Shown: piece after piece, positions 46,443-55,404 of the stretch
Numbering within the stretch: the first letter of the stretch is position 1
Layout of the letters: every line of letters begins with the position of its first letter
From: a bacterium
Lineage (GTDB): Bacteria; Myxococcota_A; Bradymonadia; UBA7976; UBA1532
DNA length: 64,000 nt
Assembly: GCA_030426085.1 (NCBI GenBank)
Contig: JAUHYW010000014.1
Coordinates: forward strand, 1 to 64,000
Direction: 5' to 3'
Position numbers and translations under genes: made by a program
Notes under the pieces: generated by a model
Seen by the model: the letters and a program-made list of their open reading frames with translations, nothing else
What the model was told of the DNA's origin: nothing
The model's database searches: none

Positions 46443-47369
46443 TCACCCCTCGTCGATGCGCAGGCGGTCGATGCCCAGGCGCACCTGCCGCGAGGCGGCC
46501 CGGCGCTCGATGAGGCGGGCCGCGCCGCCGACGCCGAGCGAGGCGAACTGACGGCGGGCGCGGAAGATGTGGCTGTTGAGCCGGGTGGGGTCGCTGTCGA
46601 GCGCGGCGCACAGCTCGTCGACGGTGCGCCAGCCCTGCTCGCTGCGCGGCTGGGCGGCGTCTTCGGTCATCGCCCGGGCGAGCAGCAGCAGCAGCCGGTG
46701 GTGCTCGCGGGGCTCGACGCTGATCGGGCGCTGGCGATACCACACCGTCAGCTCGGGCGCGTCGCCATCCCGCACGGTGAAGTGCAGCCGGTCGAGGGTG
46801 CTCAGCGACAGGGTCAGCTCGTCCATGCCCAGGGTGCTGGTCATCTCGCTGCTGGGCACGACCGGGGGCAGGCCGAGGTGCCACACCGCGTCGGCCACCT
46901 CGAGCGTCTGCTGGTCGACCACCGCCTGCTGGGCGTCGTCCACCTCGGCCACCCACTGCCCGGTCTTCTGGTCGGGGAAGACCATCACCCGGGGGTCGTC
47001 CTCGTGGGGCAGGAAGAGCAGCTCGTCGGTCGCCACCCGCACGGTGTCGGTGCCGTCGAGGCGGGCGCTGGCCACCGGCGGGGCCTCGTCGACGAGGTGC
47101 CACCGCTCGTCGGCGAAGGTCAGCTCGCTGCCGGCGGTCAGCTTGACCCGGTCGCCGGGGCGGATGGGCTGGCCGTCGACGAAGGTGCCGTTGCGGCTGC
47201 CGAGGTCGCGCAGCCGCCAGCCGTCGTCCTCGGACCACGTCAGCAGGGCGTGCTCCCCCGACACCAGCCGGTTCTTCAATTGGAAGGTGCAGTGGTTCGC
47301 CCGCCCGACCAGGGTGCGTGAACCGAGGGTGAACCGCCGAGGCAGTATCGGGTGGACGAGCGTGGCCAC
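46443..47369 (-). CDS. FHA-domain protein with C-terminal winged-helix-like region
   Basis: Encodes 308 residues. The FHA domain covers about 8-90 with the phosphothreonine-binding residues in place: Gly22-Arg23, Ser37 and His40 in LVSGEHA, and Asn60-Gly61 in LGSRNGTF. The middle (90-200) is not recognised. The end (about 210-308) has a short helical domain, then WRTVDELCAAL and LNSHIFRARRQF, which resembles the recognition helix of OmpR-type winged helices. The start is GTG 47369. The gene is divergent from the kinase gene at 47659 over 289 bp, so it may be a phospho-dependent partner or a DNA-binding effector of that kinase. DNA binding is inferred only from the helix pattern. Confidence 0.85.
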   Translation of the reverse strand: MATLVHPILPRRFTLGSRTLVGRANHCTFQLKNRLVSGEHALLTWSEDDGWRLRDLGSRNGTFVDGQPIRPGDRVKLTAGSELTFADERWHLVDEAPPVASARLDGTDTVRVATDELLFLPHEDDPRVMVFPDQKTGQWVAEVDDAQQAVVDQQTLEVADAVWHLGLPPVVPSSEMTSTLGMDELTLSLSTLDRLHFTVRDGDAPELTVWYRQRPISVEPREHHRLLLLLARAMTEDAAQPRSEQGWRTVDELCAALDSDPTRLNSHIFRARRQFASLGVGGAARLIERRAASRQVRLGIDRLRIDEG

Positions 47370-47658
47370 GTCGCGACTGTATCCCGGTGACCGCAGCCGG
47401 TCAAAGCGGGGCGATCCTTATGTTCGGCGCGGCCCCCGGATCGACCCCCCGCAGACCGCCCACCGGCCCCCCCGCCGGGCCATGTCGATTGCGCTGCGGC
47501 CGCGGACCGGGCACAGTCGAGGCTGGTCTCGTCGGGACACACCTCGGCCCGGCGGATCTGATACGCCAGAAAACTCCGGAGGCACGGCCAGCGGGCCGCG
47601 CTCGGCGACCTCGACGACCGCGAGGCATCGCCGCCCGGGGGCCCGGTGTGGAGCGCGG

Positions 47659-50193
47659 ATGACCCGGCGGACGACAGACGACACCCCCCACACGCCGCCC
47701 GAGCTGAGCGGCGGCGGCGAGGAGACCGTCGACGCCACCCGCACCTTCGTGCCCGACGGCGTCGAGCCGGCCAACCCGGCCCCGATCGACTTCGACGAGC
47801 GCTACGACGACCGGGGGCTCATCGGCCGGGGCGGCATGGGCGAGGTGCGGCGGGTCTTCGACCACACCCTCGACCGCACCGTGGCCATGAAGATCCTGGG
47901 CATGGCCTTCATCGACAACCCCCCCGCCCGGGAGCGCTTCGCCCTCGAGGCCGGGGTCACCGCCGGCTTGCAGCACCCGGGCATCGTGCCGGTGCACGAC
48001 AGCGGCTCGCTGACCGACGGCCGGCTGTGGTTCACCATGCGCGAGGTGCGGGGGCGCACGCTGGCCCAGGTCATCCGCTCGGTGCACCGGGTCAGCGGCG
48101 ACTCGAGCTGGCGGGCCACCGAGGGCGGGTGGACCCTGCGCCGGCTGGTCGAGGCCCTGCTGCGGGTCAGCGAGGCCGTCGCCTTCGCCCACCGCGAGGG
48201 CATCATCCACCGCGACCTCAAGCCCCAGAACATCATGGTCGGCGCCTTCGGCGAGGTGCAGGTGATGGACTGGGGCCTCGCCCAGCGCATCGGGCCGGCG
48301 AGCGACGGCCCCCCGTTCGACACCGGCTCGGCCGAGACCGGGCCGATGCCCCAGCTCGGGCCGGTGGTCGGCACCCCGGCCTACATGGCGCCCGAGCAGG
48401 CGATGGGGGTCGAGATCCTGACCCGGGCGGCCGACGTCTACGCGCTCGGCGGCGTGCTCTACGAGACCCTCACCGGCTCGCCGCCCTTCGTCGGCACCGC
48501 CCAGTCGGTCTGGCGCAGCACCGTCGAGGGCCCGCCGATGCCGGTCCGCAAGCGGGTCACCCCCAGCCACCCCCCGCTGCCCGACGAGCTCGTCTCGATC
48601 TGCGACCGGGCCATGGCCCGCGAGGTGGACGCCCGCTACCGGGACGCCGCCGCGCTCGCCCGGGCGCTGCGGGCGTGGCTCGAAGGCGCCCGCCGCCGGG
48701 AGCAGGCCGAGGCCATCGTCGCCGACGCGGCCCACCTGCTGCCCCGGGCCCGCGCGCTGCGCAGCCGGGCCCGCGACCTGCGGTCCAACGCCGAGACCCG
48801 GCTGAGCGTCATCGCGGCCCACGACCCCATCGAGCGGCGGCACGCGGCGTGGGCCATCCAGGACGAGGCGGCCGATCTGGCCCGGCAGGCGACGCTGGTC
48901 GAGATCGAGTGGGAGCAGAAGGTGCGCTCGGCGCTGGAGCAGGCCCCCGACCTCGAGAGCGCGCACATCCGGCTGGCCGACTTCTACCGCGAGCGGCTCG
49001 AAGAGGCCGAGGCGATGCGCCAGCGGGAGGCCGTCGCCCGGTTCGAGGCGCTGCTGCGCATCCACGATCGCGGGCGCCACGCGGCGTTTTTGCGGGGCGA
49101 CGGCGCGCTGACCCTGCGCACCGAGCCGGCCGGGGCCCGGGTCGAGCTGCTGCGCTACACCGAGGTGCATCGGCGCCTCATGCCGCAGCCGTTCCGCACC
49201 CTGGGGGCGTCCCCCATCCGCGCGGTGCAGCTCCCGCCGGGCAGCTACCTGGCCCGCATCACCGCGCCGGGGCACGCCACGGTGGACTACCCGGTGCTCA
49301 TCGAGCGCGGCCAGCACTGGGACGGCCTGCGCCCCGGCGAGCGCGACCCCCACCCCATCCGGTTGCCGAAAGAGGGCGAGCTGCTGCCCGACGAGCGCTA
49401 CGTGCCCGCCGGGTGGTTCGTCACCGGAGGCGACCCCGAGGCCCCCGAGGGCCTGCCCCGGCGCCGGGTGTGGGTCGACGGCTTCGTCGTGCGCCGCTTC
49501 CCCACCACCCGGGCCGAGTACCTGGGCTTCGTCAACGGCCTGCTCGCCGACGGGCGGGACGACGAGGTGAAGAGGGCGCTGCCCGGCGCGCTCATCGCCG
49601 AGGGACGCAGCGAAGTGCTCTTCGGCCGCGACCCGGAGACCGGGCTCTACCACCTCGAGGGCGACCAGCGGGGCCAGGACCCCCGCCACCCGATCGTGCA
49701 GATCAGCTGGGGCGCGGCGATGGCCTACGCCGACTGGCTGGCCGAGACCAGCGGGCGCCCCTGGCGGCTGCCCGACGAGCTCGAGCGGGAGAAGCTGACC
49801 CGGGGCGTCGACGGCCGCTTCTACCCCTGGGGCGACGACGCCGGGGCCCCCTGGGCCTGCGCGCTCGACACCGTCGACTGGGCCTCGCCGATGTACCTGA
49901 CCGTCGACACCTTCCCCACCGACGTCAGCCCCTACGGCGTGCGCGGCGTGGCCGGCAACACCCGCGACTGGTGCATCAACATCTGGCAGCACGACGGCCC
50001 CCGGGTCGACGGCGGCCGGCTGCTCATCGAGCCGGCGCCGCTCGACGAGCACGAGGAGTACCGGGCCATCCGCGGGGGGAGCTGGGCCGCCAACCTGCAC
50101 CTCGCCCGGGCCGCCGCCCGCTTCGCCAACCGCCCCCACCAGCGCTTCGCCGTGCTCGGCGTGCGCCCGGTGCGCCCCTTCGACCTCGACTGA
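47659..50193 (+). CDS. Ser/Thr protein kinase fused to an FGE-fold (sulfatase-modifying factor-like) domain
   Basis: Encodes 844 residues. The kinase domain (about 50-340) has glycine loop IGRGGMGEV, Lys78 in VAMK, HRDLKPQN with Asp186, DWG in place of DFG (Asp204) and APEQ. Helical coiled segments follow (about 345-480), then a PEGA-like beta region (about 485-570) and an FGE-sulfatase fold (about 575-844) with WRLPDELERE, GVAGNTRDWC and RGGSW at 805-809. The cysteine pair that catalyses formylglycine formation is missing after RGGSW, so this domain is more likely a ligand-binding module than an enzyme. No transmembrane helix is evident. ATG 47659 follows GGAG by 5-7 bp; upstream in-frame sequence is antisense to the FHA gene. 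Such kinase-FGE fusions are known in Myxococcota and Planctomycetes. Confidence 0.9.
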   Translation: MTRRTTDDTPHTPPELSGGGEETVDATRTFVPDGVEPANPAPIDFDERYDDRGLIGRGGMGEVRRVFDHTLDRTVAMKILGMAFIDNPPARERFALEAGVTAGLQHPGIVPVHDSGSLTDGRLWFTMREVRGRTLAQVIRSVHRVSGDSSWRATEGGWTLRRLVEALLRVSEAVAFAHREGIIHRDLKPQNIMVGAFGEVQVMDWGLAQRIGPASDGPPFDTGSAETGPMPQLGPVVGTPAYMAPEQAMGVEILTRAADVYALGGVLYETLTGSPPFVGTAQSVWRSTVEGPPMPVRKRVTPSHPPLPDELVSICDRAMAREVDARYRDAAALARALRAWLEGARRREQAEAIVADAAHLLPRARALRSRARDLRSNAETRLSVIAAHDPIERRHAAWAIQDEAADLARQATLVEIEWEQKVRSALEQAPDLESAHIRLADFYRERLEEAEAMRQREAVARFEALLRIHDRGRHAAFLRGDGALTLRTEPAGARVELLRYTEVHRRLMPQPFRTLGASPIRAVQLPPGSYLARITAPGHATVDYPVLIERGQHWDGLRPGERDPHPIRLPKEGELLPDERYVPAGWFVTGGDPEAPEGLPRRRVWVDGFVVRRFPTTRAEYLGFVNGLLADGRDDEVKRALPGALIAEGRSEVLFGRDPETGLYHLEGDQRGQDPRHPIVQISWGAAMAYADWLAETSGRPWRLPDELEREKLTRGVDGRFYPWGDDAGAPWACALDTVDWASPMYLTVDTFPTDVSPYGVRGVAGNTRDWCINIWQHDGPRVDGGRLLIEPAPLDEHEEYRAIRGGSWAANLHLARAAARFANRPHQRFAVLGVRPVRPFDLD

Positions 50194-50210
50194 ACGGCGC
50201 CGCCGGCCCC

Positions 50211-50708
50211 TCAGCCCGCCTTCGCCCGCGACGCCAGCCAGTCGGCCACCGCCGGACCGGGCCCGATGGGCCATGGCCTCAGCTTCTCGATGGGGATGCG
50301 CTTGTACTCGGCCAGCTCGGCGCCCAGCGTCACCTCGCCCTCGGCGACGACGTGGTACGCGATGAGGAGCTGGTTGAGCGGCGCGAAGCCGTAGATGCCC
50401 ACGAGCTGCGGATCGCGGGCCGCCAGCCCCAGCTCCTCGGCCGTCTCGCGCACCGCCGTCTCGTGGGGCAGCTCGCCGGCCTCCACGAAGCCGGTGATCA
50501 GGCTGAACATGCGGGCCGGCCACTGCGCGTTGCGGGCCAGGATCACCGCCCCCTCGTGCTCCACGATCATCGCCGCCACCGGGGTCGGGTTGTCGTAGTG
50601 CACGAAGCGGCAGGCGGGGCACGCCCGGCGGGCGCGGTCGTCGCCCTCGGGCACCCGCTCGACCAGGGGCGTCGCGCAGCGGGGGCAGAACTCGAACGGG
50701 CGGGGCAT
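50211..50708 (-). CDS. Nudix hydrolase with N-terminal zinc ribbon
   Basis: Encodes 165 residues. A zinc ribbon with Cys8, Cys11, Cys30 and Cys33 leads into a VHYDNPTPV strand, as in NADH pyrophosphatase-like Nudix proteins. The Nudix box is complete at 73-95 (G-x5-E-x7-REx2EELGL), so a nucleoside-diphosphate-linked substrate is expected. It lacks the NudC SQPWPFPxS motif, so I do not call it NudC. ATG 50708 is the only reasonable start and gives the full ribbon. It converges with the kinase gene (17-bp gap) and diverges from the small gene at 50822. Confidence 0.9.
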   Translation of the reverse strand: MPRPFEFCPRCATPLVERVPEGDDRARRACPACRFVHYDNPTPVAAMIVEHEGAVILARNAQWPARMFSLITGFVEAGELPHETAVRETAEELGLAARDPQLVGIYGFAPLNQLLIAYHVVAEGEVTLGAELAEYKRIPIEKLRPWPIGPGPAVADWLASRAKAG

Positions 50709-50752
50709 CGGGGGACTCCGGGAGATGAGCCCCCGCGGTAGCCCGCCCCGAC

Positions 50753-50784
50753 CGGCCCGTCAAGCCACATCGGCCCGTCAAGCC
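50753..50784. repeat. 14-bp direct repeat in a divergent promoter region
   Basis: CGGCCCGTCAAGCC occurs at 50753-50766 and 50771-50784 (period 18 bp) between the divergent genes at 50708 and 50822. It could be a regulator site or a small duplication. Confidence 0.5.
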
Positions 50785-50821
50785 GCTTGCGCCCGGCGCC
50801 CGGCTGTCGTGCAATGACCGC

Positions 50822-51118
50822 ATGCCGTACAGCGACCTCAGCCCCGAAGAGCTGGACGACCGGGCCGCCGCGCTCGACCGGGCCATCGCGCTCAAGCAAT
50901 TCGAATGCGACTGCGTCGACGCCATCGGCCACTTCCACCTCGACCGATCGGACCTCGGCTGGCTGCTCTCGATCCCGGCCAGCGGCGCGGGCACGCTCAC
51001 CGCGGTCACCGAGGGCAAGCGCTACTGCCGGGCCGCCGACCGCCTCACCGCGCTGCACGACGAGCTCGCCGCGCTGCGCACCGAGCGCGAGATCCTCGAG
51101 AGCTGGCGCGCCGGCTGA
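50822..51118 (+). CDS. Small unknown protein with CxC...HxH pattern
   Basis: Encodes 98 residues with no family I recognise. It is mostly helical and charged, with a predicted coil at the end (DELAALRTEREILESWRA). Cys29-x-Cys31 and His37-x-His39 lie close together and could bind a metal ion; Cys69 is a fifth possible ligand. No signal peptide or membrane helix. The gene lies 82 bp before folK on the same strand and may share its transcript. The codon use matches the neighbours and no overlapping frame is better, which supports it as a real gene. Confidence 0.65.
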   Translation: MPYSDLSPEELDDRAAALDRAIALKQFECDCVDAIGHFHLDRSDLGWLLSIPASGAGTLTAVTEGKRYCRAADRLTALHDELAALRTEREILESWRAG

Positions 51119-51200
51119 GCCACCCCGCCCCCGATGCGGCCCTTGACGCCGGCCGCCCGGCTGACGTCTACTCCGCGCGCTCGCCCCGCCGGAGACCCCC

Positions 51201-51764
51201 GTGAAGTCGAACCCCCCCGCACCCGGCGCCCCGGTCGCCATCGGCCTCGGCACCAACCTCGGCGACCGCCGGGGCAACCTGCGCCGCGCCCTGCGCGCGC
51301 TGGGCGGCGCGATCAGCGACATCCGCTGCTCGGCCATCTGGGCCTCCGACGCGATGCTGCTGCCGGGCTCGCCGCCGAGCTGGGCCATCCCGTTCCTCAA
51401 CGCGGTCGTCGTCGGGCGCAGCGCGCTCGCCCCTCACGCGCTGCTCGACGCGCTCCAGCGCGTCGAGCTCGACCTCGGCCGGGGCTCGCACGAGAAGTGG
51501 GCCCCGCGGCCCATCGACCTCGACCTGCTGCTGCACGGCGACCGGATGATCGACGACGCCCGGCTCACCGTGCCCCATCGGGGCATCCTCGACCGCCCGT
51601 TCGTGCTGCTGCCGCTCGCCGATCTGTGGCCCGCGGTGCGCATGCCGGGGGACGACCGCCCGCTGGCCGAGCGGGCCGCGGCCTACCGCGCCGCCCACCC
51701 CGACGGCCTGCCCTTCGCGGCCCACGTCGCCCGGGACGAGCCCCCGCTGGCCGCCGGCGCCTGA
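51201..51764 (+). CDS. folK: 2-amino-4-hydroxy-6-hydroxymethyldihydropteridine pyrophosphokinase (HPPK)
   Basis: Encodes 187 residues. HPPK transfers pyrophosphate from ATP to 6-hydroxymethyl-7,8-dihydropterin in folate synthesis. The start GLGTNLGDRRGNL and the signature WAPRPIDLDLLLHG are diagnostic, followed by PH-x-x-x-x-DR-x-FVL-x-PL. The start is GTG 51201 with GGAG 6 bp upstream. The C-terminal 25 residues go beyond the usual length of about 160. No other folate gene is adjacent. It converges with oleD, with a 9-bp gap. Confidence 0.94.
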   Translation: MKSNPPAPGAPVAIGLGTNLGDRRGNLRRALRALGGAISDIRCSAIWASDAMLLPGSPPSWAIPFLNAVVVGRSALAPHALLDALQRVELDLGRGSHEKWAPRPIDLDLLLHGDRMIDDARLTVPHRGILDRPFVLLPLADLWPAVRMPGDDRPLAERAAAYRAAHPDGLPFAAHVARDEPPLAAGA

Positions 51765-51773
51765 CCCCCGCGC

Positions 51774-52766
51774 TCAGCCCGCGTCGACCGCCCGCGCCAG
51801 ATCGGCCAGCCGCTCGGCCACCGTCGCCGTCGGCGCGTAGCCCAGATCGCGGCGGGCCGCCGAGATGTCGTACCAGTGGGCCGTCGCGAGCTGCTTCGCC
51901 ACGAAGCGGGTCAGCGGCGGCTCGGCCTTCACCCGGAAGAGCCCGAAGACCGCCTCCAGCACCGCGCCGACCCGATACGCCGCCTTCGCCGAGATCCACC
52001 GCTCACACGGCGGCAGCCCGTGGGCCGCGAGGATGCCGTTGATGACCACCGACACCGGCTGGGGGTCGCCCTGGCTGATGAAGTACGCCCGGCCCCCGCA
52101 GGCCGCCTCCGGCCCCAGGCGCTCGAAGGCCAGCAGGTGGGCCTCGGCGGCGTCGTCGATGTAGGTCGTATCGACCATCGGCCCCGGCGGCTGCCCCACC
52201 AGCCGCAGCCGGCCGGCCTTCGCCCGGGCCACGATGCGGGGGATGAGGTGGTTGTCGCCCGGCCCCCAGATCAAGTGCGGCCGCAGGGCCACCGTCGCCA
52301 GCGCCGGCCCGTGGGCCGCCAACACCGCCCGCTCGGCCTCGGCCTTGGTCGCCGGGTAGTGGGCCTCGAAGTGATCGGGGTAGGGGACCGACTCGTCGAC
52401 GCCCTCGAGGTCGCCCCCGGCGTGCACCACGCTGGGGGTGCTGGTGTAGACCAGCTTGGGGATGCCATGCCGCCGGCAGGCGTCGATGACATTGCGGGTG
52501 CCGATGACATTCGGCCGGTGGAAGTCATCATGGCTGCCCCACACCCCGGGCCGGGCGGCGACGTGGAAGACCACATCGCAGCCGGCCGCCGCCCCGTGCA
52601 CCGCGTCCGCGTCCGCCAGATCACCGCGCAGCGCCTCGACGCCCTTCGCCGCCAGCGCCGGATACGCGCCCCGGGCGAAGCTGCGCACCGCGACGCCCCG
52701 CGCCAGCAGCCGATCGACGATCGCGCCCCCCAGAAACCCCCCGCCGCCGGTCACCAGCGCCTTCAT
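51774..52766 (-). CDS. oleD: 2-alkyl-3-oxoalkanoate reductase OleD
   Basis: Encodes 330 residues of the extended short-chain dehydrogenase family. The NAD(P) loop TGGGGFLG is at residues 6-13, with catalytic Ser109 and Tyr137-x3-Lys141 (YPATK). OleD reduces the 2-alkyl-3-ketoacid made by OleA to a 2-alkyl-3-hydroxyacid. Assignment from generic 3-beta-HSD/epimerase to OleD rests on the neighbouring oleC, oleB and oleA. ATG 52766 overlaps the oleC stop by 4 bp (ATGA), which excludes the longer in-frame start at 52790. It is the last gene of the operon. Confidence 0.9.
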   Translation of the reverse strand: MKALVTGGGGFLGGAIVDRLLARGVAVRSFARGAYPALAAKGVEALRGDLADADAVHGAAAGCDVVFHVAARPGVWGSHDDFHRPNVIGTRNVIDACRRHGIPKLVYTSTPSVVHAGGDLEGVDESVPYPDHFEAHYPATKAEAERAVLAAHGPALATVALRPHLIWGPGDNHLIPRIVARAKAGRLRLVGQPPGPMVDTTYIDDAAEAHLLAFERLGPEAACGGRAYFISQGDPQPVSVVINGILAAHGLPPCERWISAKAAYRVGAVLEAVFGLFRVKAEPPLTRFVAKQLATAHWYDISAARRDLGYAPTATVAERLADLARAVDAG

Positions 52767-54451
52767 GCGCCCCTCTTCTTCGCCGCCCACCGGGCCAGGG
52801 CCGGGCGGTCGATCTTCGCGTTGTGACGGATGTCGACCGGGAAGCCCGGATGCACCATGAACACCCCGATGGCCCGGGTGTGATCGAAGCGGCGGGCGAT
52901 GTGATCCAGATCGCCGATCAGCGCCGTCTCGCCGGGGTGGGGCTTCTCGGGGTCGAGCTCGACGATGAGCGCCGGGCGGATGCCTTCGTCCGAGGGCAGC
53001 CCCACCAGCGCCGAGCGATACACCGCCGGGTGCTCGTTGAAGACCATCTCACATGGCACGGTGTACATCGGCCCGTCGGCGGTCTCGAGCCGGTGGCTCT
53101 TGCGCCCGCAGAACCACAGGGTGCCGTCCTCGTCGACGTAGCCCATGTCACCCATGCGATGCCGCACCCAGCCGTCGCCGTGCGCGATCTTGGCCGCCGC
53201 GGTCGAGGCGTCCCGCCCGTAATACGCCTGGGTCGTCGTCGGCCCCCGCACGGTGATCTCGCCGATGGTGCCCGGCGGCACCTCGAGCCCGTCGTCCCAC
53301 TCGGCGATGGGATCATCATCGCAGCGGATGACCCGCACGTCGTTGTGCGCCAGCGGCCGCCCGACGCACACCCCGGCCCCGGCGGCCGTCTTCTGCCGGG
53401 CCGGACCCAGCACCGTCTCGTCGCTCACCGTCGCCACCGGCAGGCACTCGGTCGCCCCGTACGGCGTGTGGATGCGCGCCCCCTCGGGCAGCAGCTCGAG
53501 CATGCGGGCCATGACCTGCGGGGGCACCGGGGCCCCGGCCGAGATGACCCGCTTCAGCGTCGGCAGCGTCACCCCCGTCGCGAGGCCGGCCCGGCTCACC
53601 GTGTCGAGCAGCGCCGGCGAGCCGAACATGTTGGTCACCCCGAAGTCGCGCACCGCCTCGAAGATGTGCGTCGGATCCACCTCGGCCGGGCGGGTGGGAT
53701 CCATATCGGGGATGACCGTCGTCATGCCCAGGGCCGGGTCGAACAGCGCGAACGGGGGGAAGGTCGGCAGATCGACCTCGCCCGGCTGGATGCCATAGGC
53801 CTCCCGGATGAGCTCGACCTGGGCGGTGAAGTGCCGATGCTGGTACATCACCCCCTTGGGCACCCCGGTGCTGCCGCTGGTGAACAGGATCGCCGCCAGC
53901 TCGCCGGCCCGGGTCTGCGCCATGCGCCAGCCCGCGCGCTGCGCCTCGCCGGCCGCGATGGCCTCGTCCAGCGTGACCCCGCCCCAACCCAGCTTGCGGC
54001 CGACCGTGACCCACGCCTTCAGCGACCCCCGGGCCCAGCCCAGGATCAAGCGGGCGACGTGGGCCGGGGGGATGCCGACGAAGGCGGTGGGCTCGGCCTC
54101 GGCCAGACACACCTTGAGCCGCTTGATGCCGATGCCCGGATCGACGAGCACCGGCACCGCGCCGGCCTTGAACAGCCCGAAGAACAGCGCGAAGAAGTCC
54201 AGCGACGGGCGCACCATCAGCGCGGTGCGCACGCCCGCGCCGATGCCCACCGCCTGCAAGCCGCGGGCGATGGCATCCGAGCGATCGTCGAGCTGGCGAT
54301 AGGTGTAGTGGGTGTAGGCCCGCACCCCGTTCGCGTCGCGCCCCTGGGGGTAGAAGATGGCCGGCACGTACGGCTGCCGGGCGGCCATCTCGACCAGGGC
54401 CGAGGCGATGTTGCACGGGGCGTCGGCCGGCAGCAGGGGCTGGCCGCTCAC
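52763..54451 (-). CDS. oleC: Beta-lactone synthetase OleC (AMP-ligase family)
   Basis: Encodes 562 residues. The adenylation motif FTSGSTGVPKG is at 190-200 and YGATE at 331-335, with a late GD(M)GY-x-DEDG-x-LWF-x-GR block. In characterised ole systems this enzyme uses ATP to close the 2-alkyl-3-hydroxyacid into a beta-lactone. The start is GTG 54451, overlapping the oleB stop by 4 bp (GTGA); the longer ORF to 54694 would run deep into oleB. Length matches known OleC. It is a separate gene, not an OleBC fusion as in many Actinobacteria. Confidence 0.93.
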   Translation of the reverse strand: MSGQPLLPADAPCNIASALVEMAARQPYVPAIFYPQGRDANGVRAYTHYTYRQLDDRSDAIARGLQAVGIGAGVRTALMVRPSLDFFALFFGLFKAGAVPVLVDPGIGIKRLKVCLAEAEPTAFVGIPPAHVARLILGWARGSLKAWVTVGRKLGWGGVTLDEAIAAGEAQRAGWRMAQTRAGELAAILFTSGSTGVPKGVMYQHRHFTAQVELIREAYGIQPGEVDLPTFPPFALFDPALGMTTVIPDMDPTRPAEVDPTHIFEAVRDFGVTNMFGSPALLDTVSRAGLATGVTLPTLKRVISAGAPVPPQVMARMLELLPEGARIHTPYGATECLPVATVSDETVLGPARQKTAAGAGVCVGRPLAHNDVRVIRCDDDPIAEWDDGLEVPPGTIGEITVRGPTTTQAYYGRDASTAAAKIAHGDGWVRHRMGDMGYVDEDGTLWFCGRKSHRLETADGPMYTVPCEMVFNEHPAVYRSALVGLPSDEGIRPALIVELDPEKPHPGETALIGDLDHIARRFDHTRAIGVFMVHPGFPVDIRHNAKIDRPALARWAAKKRGA

Positions 54452-55404
54452 TGGGCGCCGACCGGGTGGGCCGCGAAGAAGCGATCGATCAGACCCATGA
54501 TGGCCGCCCCCTCGTCCTCGAGGATGTAGTGCCCCCCGTCGGGGAAGCGGTGCACCTCGGCGTGGGGCAGGCGCCGCTGCCACTCGTCGAGGAAGGGCCC
54601 GTCGAAGACGAAGTCCTTCTCGCCCCAGCAGACCAGGGCCGGGGTTTCGCGGAAGTGTTCCAGACCGGCCGCCGCCGCGTCGATCGAGGCCCACGCCGGA
54701 TCACCCTCGGACAGCGGGATGTCCTGCACGAAGCGCAGCGTCGCCACCCGGTTGGCCCACGAGTCGTACGGGGCCACGTAGGCCCGGCGCACGGCCGCCG
54801 GCAGCGGCCTCTTCACCGCCAGCCGGGTCGCGCCCGCGGCGAAGGCGTTGAGCCCCTGCACCAGCCACGCCCCGACCCGGGTGTCGCGCACGAGCCGCAG
54901 CGTCGGCGGGATGCGGGTGCCCCGCGGGTTGTGGAAGGCGGCGGTGTTGAGGATGACCAGCCGCTCGACCTTCTCCGGGTGGCGGGCGGCCCAGCCGAAG
55001 CCGATGGCCCCGCCCCAGTCGTGCACCATCAGGGTGATCGGGCCCGGGTCGAGGTGGCTCAGCAGGGCGTCCAGATCGTCGATGCGCCGGGAGAGCGTGT
55101 AGTCGTAGTCCGCCGGCTTGTCGCTCAGCCCGCAGCCGACGTGATCGGGCACGATGCACCGATGCCGCCCGCGCAGCGCGCGCACCGCCGCGCGATAGTA
55201 GAAGCTCCACGTCGGGTTGCCGTGCACCATCACCACCGGCGGGCCGGCGCCCTCGTCGAGGTAGTGCATCCGGGCGCCGCCCACGTCGAGCAGCCGCCCC
55301 TCGAACGGGTACAGCGCCGGATCGACGCCCGCCGGCAGCCGCGCCGCCGTGGCGCCGGGCCGGCCCCCGGGCGCCGGATCTGACGAAACGGTCGGCCCGG
55401 CCAT
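54448..55404 (-). CDS. oleB: Beta-lactone decarboxylase OleB (alpha/beta-hydrolase)
   Basis: Encodes 318 residues of the haloalkane-dehalogenase-like alpha/beta-hydrolases. The oxyanion loop HGNPTW is at 61-66, the nucleophile is Asp129 in VHDWGG and the catalytic His is in DGGHYILED near the end. OleB removes CO2 from the beta-lactone to yield a cis-olefin. ATG 55404 shares one base with the oleA stop (TGATG). The first 30 residues are a Pro/Gly-rich extension before the fold. Alone it would be annotated as a dehalogenase; the operon decides the role. Confidence 0.92.
   Translation of the reverse strand: MAGPTVSSDPAPGGRPGATAARLPAGVDPALYPFEGRLLDVGGARMHYLDEGAGPPVVMVHGNPTWSFYYRAAVRALRGRHRCIVPDHVGCGLSDKPADYDYTLSRRIDDLDALLSHLDPGPITLMVHDWGGAIGFGWAARHPEKVERLVILNTAAFHNPRGTRIPPTLRLVRDTRVGAWLVQGLNAFAAGATRLAVKRPLPAAVRRAYVAPYDSWANRVATLRFVQDIPLSEGDPAWASIDAAAAGLEHFRETPALVCWGEKDFVFDGPFLDEWQRRLPHAEVHRFPDGGHYILEDEGAAIMGLIDRFFAAHPVGAQ

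Noticed and set aside
48260-48275. DWG in place of DFG as a sign of a dead kinase
   Set aside because: DWG is common in this group of bacterial kinases, and Lys78, Asp186 and Asp204 are all present, so activity is expected.
54448-55404. Haloalkane dehalogenase
   Set aside because: The fold and Asp nucleophile fit, but its place between oleA and oleC with overlapping codons makes OleB the better call.
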